DNA from: JBEAOO01 sp041164825
GTDB lineage: Bacteria; Pseudomonadota; Gammaproteobacteria; Burkholderiales; Burkholderiaceae_C
Reading direction: 5' to 3'
Assembly (NCBI GenBank): GCA_041164825.1
Contig: JBEAOO010000137.1
Coordinates: 1 to 10,638 of the forward strand
Length of the DNA stretch: 10,638 bases
The notes below the pieces were generated by a model. It was not told where the DNA came from, did not search any database, and worked only from the letters and a program-made list of their open reading frames with translations. Positions 7,082 to 10,638 of the stretch are shown piece after piece. The stretch's first letter is position 1; each line of letters begins with the position of its first letter. A program made the translations under genes and the position numbers.

Positions 7082-7552
7082 TCAGGCCACCGACTTCAAC
7101 GGTTCCCAGTTGGCGATCAGCTCGTGCACCTTGGCGGCGTCGGGCTCGGTCTTCAGGCGCTCGCGCAGTTCGCGGTCGCTCAGCATCTCGGCGATCTCGG
7201 ACAGGATCTCCAAGTGACGCTGCGTGGCGGCTTCGGGCACCAACAAAAAAATCAGCAGCGAGACCGGCTGATCGTCCGGCGCGTCAAAAGGGATGGGGTG
7301 TTGCACACGCAGCACAGCGGCCAGCGGGTTCTTCAAACCCTTGATGCGGCCATGGGGAATGGCCACACCGTGACCCAGACCCGTGGAGCCCAGGCGTTCG
7401 CGGGCGAACAGGTTGTCCGTGACGGTGGCGCGGGCGATGGCATGGAGGTTTTCAAACAGCAGACCGGCGTGCTCGAAAGCGCGCTTCTTGCTGGTGGCGT
7501 CCACATCAACCAGCACGTTGCTGGCAGGCAGGATGGCGGCGAGACGGTTCAT
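7082..7552 (-). CDS. ptsN: PTS EIIA-Ntr (nitrogen-regulatory phosphotransferase component)
   Basis: The terminal phospho-acceptor of the nitrogen PTS, a regulatory protein that in other proteobacteria affects potassium transport, nitrogen balance and storage polymers. The protein is 156 residues, typical of the family. The phosphorylated histidine is H67 in GLGHGVAIPHGRIKGL (59-74), corresponding to H73 of E. coli PtsN; VSLLIFLLVP (about 98-107) and HLEILSEIAEML (114-125) are conserved EIIA-2 blocks. I chose the ATG at 7552 (MNRLAAILP) over a TTG one codon upstream. It is followed by hprK on the same strand. The hpf gene upstream ends in an intrinsic terminator, so ptsN probably has its own promoter in 7553-7770. 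Confidence 0.95.
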   Translation of the reverse strand: MNRLAAILPASNVLVDVDATSKKRAFEHAGLLFENLHAIARATVTDNLFARERLGSTGLGHGVAIPHGRIKGLKNPLAAVLRVQHPIPFDAPDDQPVSLLIFLLVPEAATQRHLEILSEIAEMLSDRELRERLKTEPDAAKVHELIANWEPLKSVA

Positions 7553-7770
7553 CAAGTGTCACCGCGCCGCCTTCGGCACGAAGCCTGGACGGACGCGAAA
7601 AGTGCCGATGGAATGATTATGAAGCGGACCTCACCCCAAAGGGGGGGCCGAGCGAGCGGCGATTGTGCACCGAGCGCTGCATCGCAGCAAACTCCCGGAA
7701 ATCGGGGGAGTTTCACGGATGCCCTGTGAGGGTCACGGCGAGGGCGCGCGGCTCGTTGTTCGGCCGCCAT
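7553..7770. promoter_or_regulatory. Leader/promoter region of ptsN-hprK
   Basis: This gap upstream of ptsN contains no credible gene. CATAAT at 7621-7616 on the minus strand is a 5-of-6 match to a -10 box and lies about 65 nt before the ptsN ATG, but I find no good -35 box. A run of seven G at 7641-7647 follows CCCCAAA and could be a sequencing weak point. The inverted repeat at 7689-7713 is listed separately. The assignment as a promoter rests mainly on the terminator between it and hpf. Confidence 0.35.
7689..7713. repeat. Perfect 8-bp inverted repeat with 9-bp spacer upstream of ptsN
   Basis: AAACTCCC (7689-7696) and GGGAGTTT (7706-7713) are exact reverse complements separated by 9 bp. 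The symmetry and AT ends suit either an operator for a dimeric regulator upstream of ptsN or a hairpin. On the plus strand it is followed by CACGG and on the minus strand by GCTGCG, so neither side has the T-run of a terminator beyond the three bases of the stem. Confidence 0.5.
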
Positions 7771-7792
7771 GAAAAAGCGGCCCGCAGGCCGC
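7771..7792 (-). terminator. Intrinsic terminator of hpf
   Basis: On the minus strand the stem GCGGCC, loop TGCG and stem GGCCGC is followed directly by TTTTTC. The hairpin begins 41 nt after the hpf stop codon. A perfect 6-bp GC stem with a tetraloop and a T5 tract is a standard rho-independent terminator. It separates hpf from ptsN-hprK. Confidence 0.85.
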
Positions 7793-7833
7793 CTCACTCA
7801 TTCACGGGTTCATGCCCCGAGGGGCTGGGGTGT

Positions 7834-8175
7834 TCAGCCCACGCTCGCATCCATGCGTTTGGCCGCAGGGTGGTGGTGGTCTTGCAGGATCTCCTTGTGG
7901 CGGCACACCTGCCGGTCGAGCTTGTCCATCAACTGGTCGATGGCGGCGTACATGTCTTCGTGCGACTGTTCGACAAAGATGTCCTTGCCCTTCACGTGCA
8001 GGGTGACTTCGGCCTTTTGTCGGCGGTCCTTTTCCTTTTGCTTCTCGACGCTGAGCAACACGGTGATGTCGACCACTTGGTCGAAGTGCCGCGTCACGCG
8101 GTCCAGCTTGGTGAGCACGTATTCGCGCAGGGAAGGGGTCACTTCCAGGTGATGTCCGCTGATCGTCAGGTTCAT
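7834..8175 (-). CDS. hpf: Ribosome hibernation-promoting factor, HPF/YfiA (RaiA) family, short form
   Basis: Binds the 30S decoding region of idle ribosomes and promotes 100S dimers or inactive 70S in stationary phase. The protein is 113 residues, close to short HPF (about 95) and YfiA (about 113), and lacks the extra C-terminal domain of long HPF. MNLTISGHHLEVTPSLREYV (1-20) and KLDRVTRHFD (23-32) are typical starts. The middle has basic residues (KQKEKDRRQKAEVTLHVKGK), and EDMYAAIDQLMDKLDRQV (73-90) is the conserved second helix. The tail is His/Lys-rich. A strong GGAGG at 8184-8180 lies 4-5 nt before the ATG. It is followed by an intrinsic terminator. In many proteobacteria this gene follows rpoN; here a divergent response regulator lies upstream instead. 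Confidence 0.95.
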   Translation of the reverse strand: MNLTISGHHLEVTPSLREYVLTKLDRVTRHFDQVVDITVLLSVEKQKEKDRRQKAEVTLHVKGKDIFVEQSHEDMYAAIDQLMDKLDRQVCRHKEILQDHHHPAAKRMDASVG

Positions 8176-8529
8176 AGCGCCTCCATGTCTGGGGGTTGAG
8201 GGAACTGCAAGCGATGGATCAAGCCAAAAAGAAGGGGGTCGTTCAAGCGGTGATGGGGCTCGAACACGGCCTGCGTGCCCGGTGGGGCCGCGGGCTGGCG
8301 CATCGTGGCGACGCGCTGGGAGGAGTGTGGGGGCAGGGGTGCATGCCTTGAATCCGTGGTTTCAGTGTGCGCCCGTTTTGGGGGGCTGACAACCGGCTTT
8401 CCGCGTTCGGAGCGCGGTATTTGCCCGGGGTCAAGTTCGGCAAAAAAGCGTCGATAACGCGACGCAGGCCCACTATTTTCACGCTGGCGTTCAGTGCACG
8501 AATGGCGAATCCCCCACGAGGGCCGATAA
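8176..8529. promoter_or_regulatory. 354-bp divergent region between hpf and the HTH-receiver gene
   Basis: I find no convincing gene here. It must contain the hpf promoter (minus) and the regulator promoter (plus). For hpf, TTGAAC (8250-8245 on the minus strand) with a poor -10 is the best I can find; a TTGGC...TTGC pair nearby has the wrong spacing for sigma-54. A short hairpin CCGCG/CGCGG spans 8401-8417. A minus-strand terminator (8442-8465) lies in the middle and is listed separately. GCCGATAA at 8522-8529 and GAGGG at 8518-8522 precede the regulator start. Confidence 0.4.
8442..8465 (-). terminator. Minus-strand intrinsic terminator upstream of hpf
   Basis: On the minus strand, stem GCGTCG, loop CGTTAT and stem CGACGC are followed at once by six T (8447-8442). 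This has the shape of a rho-independent terminator, yet it lies about 270 nt before the hpf start and no minus-strand gene precedes it in the window. It may end a short RNA, act as an attenuator in a long hpf leader, or be a relic of a lost upstream gene. No T-run lies on the plus side. Confidence 0.65.
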
Positions 8530-8559
8530 ATGATAAATTCTGCAGAATCGAAACCTCAA
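8530..8559 (-). promoter_or_regulatory. Candidate minus-strand promoter feeding the 8442-8465 terminator
   Basis: On the minus strand TTGAGG (8559-8554) and TATCAT (8535-8530) are separated by 18 bp, matching the sigma-70 hexamers at 4 and 5 of 6 positions. Transcription would start near 8523 and reach the terminator after about 80 nt. The box lies over the first codons of the divergent regulator gene. It was found by eye and could be chance in a locally AT-rich patch. Confidence 0.3.
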
Positions 8560-9237
8560 AAGCGCGACGGCGAGCTGACTCGCCGCCTTGTGCCCCATCG
8601 AGCCGCCATGCGCAAAGACAGCATCAATGACGACGTGATGTCCACCCGAGAAGTGGCCGAGCAACTGGGCGTGTCACTGCGCACGGTGCAGCTGTGGGTC
8701 GAGGGCGGCGTGCTGCCGGCCTGGAAGACGGCGGGCGGGCATCGCCGTGTCGCGCGCGCTGCGGTCGACCGCCTGACGGCCGAGCGCCAGCAGGCCATTC
8801 GGGGTGATGCGCCGGTGGTGGAGCCGTTTCGCGTGCTGCTGGCCGAAGACGAGCCGGAGATGCGCCAACTGGTGGCGATGGTCATCGATGGTTGGGGTTT
8901 GCCGCTGCAGCTGATCCAGGCGGCCAACGGATTCGAGGCGCTGCTGCGCATCGGTGAAGGCTCGCCCGACCTCTTGATCACCGACCTGAGCATGCCTGGC
9001 ATGGACGGCTTCCGCATGATCCGTTCGCTGCGCAGCTTTGGCCGCGGCCTGGAGAAGCTCGAAGTGGTCGCCATCACCGCGCTGAGTGCCGACGAGGTGG
9101 CTGAGCGCGGGCAACTGCCCGAGGATGTGCGCATCTTCACCAAGCCGATTGCCTTCGCGCAACTGGAAGCGCTGGTGCGCGCCCGGGTGGCCCGCCACTT
9201 GGCGCTGGGAGACGATGGCGACGGCGAGCTGCGCTGA
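8530..9237 (+). CDS. Response regulator with N-terminal MerR/excisionase-type HTH and C-terminal receiver domain
   Basis: A putative phosphorylation-controlled DNA-binding protein. With the ATG at 8530 it has 235 residues. Residues 37-85 form a MerR/excisionase-type helix-turn-helix: STREVAEQLGVSLRTVQLWV, then the wing with GGHRRV at 69-74. Residues 100-225 form a receiver domain with the acidic pair E106/D107 (LLAEDEPE), phospho-acceptor D152 (LLITDLSMPGMDGF), switch T183 and K205 in TKP, so it should be phosphorylatable. The DNA-binding domain is N-terminal, opposite to the usual OmpR/NarL order. The 8530 start has GAGGG 7 nt upstream; ATGs at 8608 and 8638 would also keep the whole HTH but lack a clear ribosome-binding site. 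The first 26-36 residues look unstructured. No kinase is nearby and the target is unknown. A separate CheY-like gene follows. Confidence 0.85.
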   Translation: MINSAESKPQKRDGELTRRLVPHRAAMRKDSINDDVMSTREVAEQLGVSLRTVQLWVEGGVLPAWKTAGGHRRVARAAVDRLTAERQQAIRGDAPVVEPFRVLLAEDEPEMRQLVAMVIDGWGLPLQLIQAANGFEALLRIGEGSPDLLITDLSMPGMDGFRMIRSLRSFGRGLEKLEVVAITALSADEVAERGQLPEDVRIFTKPIAFAQLEALVRARVARHLALGDDGDGELR

Positions 9238-9359
9238 GCGGCTGAGGGGCCGCGCCTCCGGCGATCACCGCTCAACCGAGCGTGCTACAACGATTGCCAG
9301 GACAGGTGTGGCCGCCGGCCGCAACGGAAATGTGTTGCCGCGGAACCAGGAGCGCAGGC
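9238..9359 (+). promoter_or_regulatory. Gap between the two receiver genes, with hairpins and the GTG-start ribosome-binding site
   Basis: A hairpin GCGGC-TGAGGG-GCCGC (9238-9253) begins right after the upstream stop but has no T-run. A second short hairpin CGCTC-AACC-GAGCG spans 9269-9282. TGCTACAAC (9283-9291) resembles a weak extended -10 box with no -35. AGGAG at 9348-9352 stands 7 nt before the GTG at 9360 and decides that start. The two regulator genes may be co-transcribed, with possible extra initiation here. Confidence 0.4.
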
Positions 9360-9734
9360 GTGAAAAAAATCGTGATCGTTGAAGACCAGCCCGACATTCG
9401 CAAGCTCATCCGACTGACGCTTGAGTACGACGACACCCATGAGATTCACGAGGCGGCCGACGGCATCGCGGGCTTGGTCCTGATCGAGGCGCAAGCGCCG
9501 CACCTGGTGCTGATGGACGTGATGATGCCCGGTGGGCTCAATGGCCTGGAGGTCTGCCTGCGCATCAAGGACAACCCGCGCCTGGCCCACACCCGGGTGG
9601 TGCTGTTGACCGCGCGGGGCCAGGACAGCGACTTGGCCCAGGGCGAGCAAGTCGGGGCCGATGAATACCTCGTCAAGCCCTTCAGCCCGCTGCAGTTGAT
9701 CGACACGGTGGAGCGCCTGATCGGCGGCGACTGA
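9360..9734 (+). CDS. Single-domain (CheY-like) response regulator receiver protein
   Basis: A stand-alone receiver of 124 residues with no output domain, so it must act through a protein partner or as a phosphorelay intermediate. It has the acidic pocket E8/D9 (VIVEDQPD), phospho-acceptor D53 (LVLMDVMMPGG), switch T84 (VVLLTARG) and K106 (YLVKPFSP), all in the expected order, so it should be active. I chose the GTG at 9360 (VKKIVIVEDQ) because AGGAG lies 7 nt upstream and the protein then starts with the first receiver strand. An ATG at 9282 would add 26 residues of unlikely composition. It follows the HTH-receiver gene by 122 nt on the same strand. Its kinase is not in the window; the MMPGGLNGLEVC and QDSDLAQGEQVGADEYL segments resemble receivers paired with hybrid kinases. 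Confidence 0.9.
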   Translation: MKKIVIVEDQPDIRKLIRLTLEYDDTHEIHEAADGIAGLVLIEAQAPHLVLMDVMMPGGLNGLEVCLRIKDNPRLAHTRVVLLTARGQDSDLAQGEQVGADEYLVKPFSPLQLIDTVERLIGGD

Positions 9735-9735
9735 A

Positions 9736-9803
9736 CCGAGCGCTGGCGCCCCGCCGTGGCTGTGAATGGGCTGCGGGTGCCTGCGGCGGCCTGGCCCGCT
9801 CGG
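9736..9803 (+). repeat. Nested inverted repeats after the CheY-like gene
   Basis: CCGAGCG (9736-9742) pairs exactly with CGCTCGG (9797-9803), and inside it CCGCCG (9751-9756) pairs exactly with CGGCGG (9784-9789). The RNA would fold into a long imperfect stem just after the stop codon. There is no T-run, so if it ends transcription it does so with help from Rho, or it may protect the 3' end of the message. Confidence 0.4.
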
Positions 9804-9828
9804 CGACCCCTGCGGCGCCAGACCCCGG

Positions 9829-9837
9829 TGAGATAAT
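9829..9837 (+). promoter_or_regulatory. Candidate extended -10 promoter for corA
   Basis: TGAGATAAT matches the extended -10 form (TG, one base, then GATAAT, 5 of 6 to TATAAT). No -35 hexamer is seen at 17 bp, which is common for extended -10 promoters. It predicts a start near 9843-9845 and a leader of about 165 nt. It is the only AT-rich patch between the CheY-like gene and corA. Confidence 0.5.
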
Positions 9838-9842
9838 CGCCA

Positions 9843-10008
9843 CCTCGCGTGGAGCCACGCGCGCACCCGGGCTGAGGCCCGCGCTGCGCCCGGCTTCCCC
9901 GGAAGCCGTTGCCTCCCGCACTCGCCGCACCCGCGCGAGGCCGCCTTCCCACCCAAGACCGCCCCTGATGAAGGGCGTCCCTGGCTTGCCGGGATCGCTG
10001 GAGTTCCG
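9843..10008 (+). ncRNA. Structured 5' leader of corA, candidate cis-regulatory RNA
   Basis: The leader holds successive hairpins: CGCGTG/CACGCG (9846-9851 with 9856-9861), CGGGC/GCCCG (9868-9872 with 9877-9881, extendable by GCGC on both sides), CGGCTTC/GAAGCCG (9891-9897 with 9902-9908), CGCCC/GGGCG (9960-9964 with 9973-9977) and TCCC-GG/CC-GGGA (9978-9994). In addition 9843-9852 can pair with 9931-9940 over 10 bp, including one G-U, closing a multi-branch domain and excluding the first hairpin. The last hairpin ends 6 nt before the GGAG ribosome-binding site (10000-10003). No T-run is present, so control would be at translation or through Rho. I do not recognise a named riboswitch class. 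Confidence 0.4.
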
Positions 10009-10638
10009 ATGCTGAACGTGTTCACGCTGGCCAATGGCCGGCTGTTTCAAGAAGAAATCGAAAGCCTCGACGCCCTGGCCCATGTGCAGCCGGTGTGGGT
10101 CGACCTGGACGCGCCCACGCCCGAAGAAAAGGGCTGGATCGCACAGCACTTCGGCGTCACCATCCCCGACGACGCGGTGGACGACGACCTCGAAGAATCG
10201 GCCCGCTTCTACGAAGAAGACAACGGCGAACTGCACATCCGCTCCGACTTCTTGATCGACGATGACGAAACCCCGCGCAACGTGCGCGTGGCCTTCATCT
10301 TGCACAACAAAATTCTGTTTTCGGTGCACGGCGAAGACCTGCCGGTGTTCCGCCTGCTGCGCCTGCGCGCGCGCCGCATCCCGGCGCTGATCGAAGACGC
10401 CAAAGACGTGCTGCTCAAGCTCTATGACGCCGATGCCGAGTACAGCGCCGATGCGCTCGAAGGCATTTACGACAGCCTCGAAGCCGTGAGCCAGCGCGTG
10501 CTCAAGCAAGAGGTGAACGACCAGATTGCCGGTGATGCGCTCTCGGCCATTGCCCGCGAAGAAGACTTGAACGGCCGCATTCGCCGCAACGTGATGGACA
10601 CGCGCCGCGCCATCAGCTTCATGATGCGCAGCCGCATG
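10009..10638 (+). CDS. corA: CorA-family magnesium/cobalt transporter (5' part, 3' end beyond window)
   Basis: CorA forms a pentameric inner-membrane channel for Mg2+ (and Co2+/Ni2+). The first 210 codons are present and correspond to the cytoplasmic domain; the two C-terminal membrane helices and the GMN selectivity motif lie past the edge, so transport activity cannot be read here. MLNVFTLANGRL (1-12), PVWVDLDAPTPEE (28-40), ESARFYEEDNGELHIRSDFL (63-82) and NVRVAFILHNKILFSVHGED (90-109) match the N-terminal CorA fold. The later part (about 115-210) is the charged helical stalk. The ATG at 10009 has GGAG 5 nt upstream. A long structured leader precedes it. The acidic patches in the cytoplasmic domain (for example DDDLEE at 58-63) fit Mg2+ sensing, which is known for the family. 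Confidence 0.9.
   Translation, partial: MLNVFTLANGRLFQEEIESLDALAHVQPVWVDLDAPTPEEKGWIAQHFGVTIPDDAVDDDLEESARFYEEDNGELHIRSDFLIDDDETPRNVRVAFILHNKILFSVHGEDLPVFRLLRLRARRIPALIEDAKDVLLKLYDADAEYSADALEGIYDSLEAVSQRVLKQEVNDQIAGDALSAIAREEDLNGRIRRNVMDTRRAISFMMRSRM

Noticed and set aside
5977..7344. 455-codon plus-strand frame over hprK
   Set aside because: It begins inside fur in another frame and runs antisense to hprK and ptsN; no domain is seen, and HprK motifs are clear on the minus strand.
7641..7647. Run of seven G as evidence of a slippage or frameshift site
   Set aside because: It lies in non-coding DNA; at most it is a possible sequencing-error position.
8204..8230. Sigma-54-like promoter upstream of hpf (TTGGC ... 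TTGC on the minus strand)
   Set aside because: The GG and GC dinucleotides are 11 or 15 bp apart instead of the required 10.
8243..8482. 79-codon minus-strand frame upstream of hpf
   Set aside because: It crosses the 8442-8465 terminator hairpin, has no good ribosome-binding site and a Pro/Arg/Ser-rich C-terminus typical of non-coding GC-rich DNA.
1..10638. CRISPR arrays, tRNA or rRNA genes, transposases, integrases or attachment repeats
   Set aside because: Nothing of the kind was seen on either strand; base composition and gene content look like uninterrupted core chromosome.

Overview
The window is high-GC chromosomal DNA whose proteins and gene order look like a Burkholderiales betaproteobacterium, perhaps of the Rubrivivax/Leptothrix/Comamonadaceae type. 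The lineage is inferred from protein character and from the order fur / bamE-dapB-exbB-exbD-leuS-lptE; no marker gene fixes it. I see no insertion sequence, prophage, CRISPR array, tRNA or rRNA. Most of the window is ordinary core genome.

Positions 1-5527 hold a tightly packed minus-strand operon, in transcription order bamE, dapB, exbB, exbD, leuS, lptE (lptE runs off the left edge). The bamE/dapB and dapB/exbB junctions are 1-nt TGATG overlaps, exbB/exbD are 3 nt apart, and leuS and lptE overlap by 14 nt. The operon joins outer-membrane assembly (BamE, LptE), proton-driven energising of the envelope (ExbB/ExbD), lysine/diaminopimelate synthesis (DapB) and leucyl-tRNA charging (LeuRS). The iron regulator fur (5640-6074, plus strand) diverges from bamE across 112 bp.

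Positions 6103-8175 hold, on the minus strand, hpf (ribosome hibernation), then ptsN (EIIA-Ntr) and hprK (HPr kinase/phosphorylase). A clear intrinsic terminator lies after hpf, so ptsN-hprK probably has its own promoter. Neither rpoN nor the genes for HPr or enzyme I are present.

From 8530 onward the genes are on the plus strand: a response regulator with an N-terminal MerR/excisionase-type DNA-binding domain fused to a receiver, a single-domain CheY-like receiver, and the start of a CorA-type Mg2+ transporter. No histidine kinase is encoded here.

The least-explained parts are non-coding. The leader of corA (about 9843-10008) is rich in hairpins and contains a 10-bp long-range pairing that competes with a local stem, starting at the predicted transcription start. 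The 354-bp gap between hpf and the regulator gene carries a minus-strand intrinsic terminator upstream of hpf with a possible promoter behind it, which could make a short RNA or attenuate a leader. All RNA-structure and promoter calls were made by eye and are inference.
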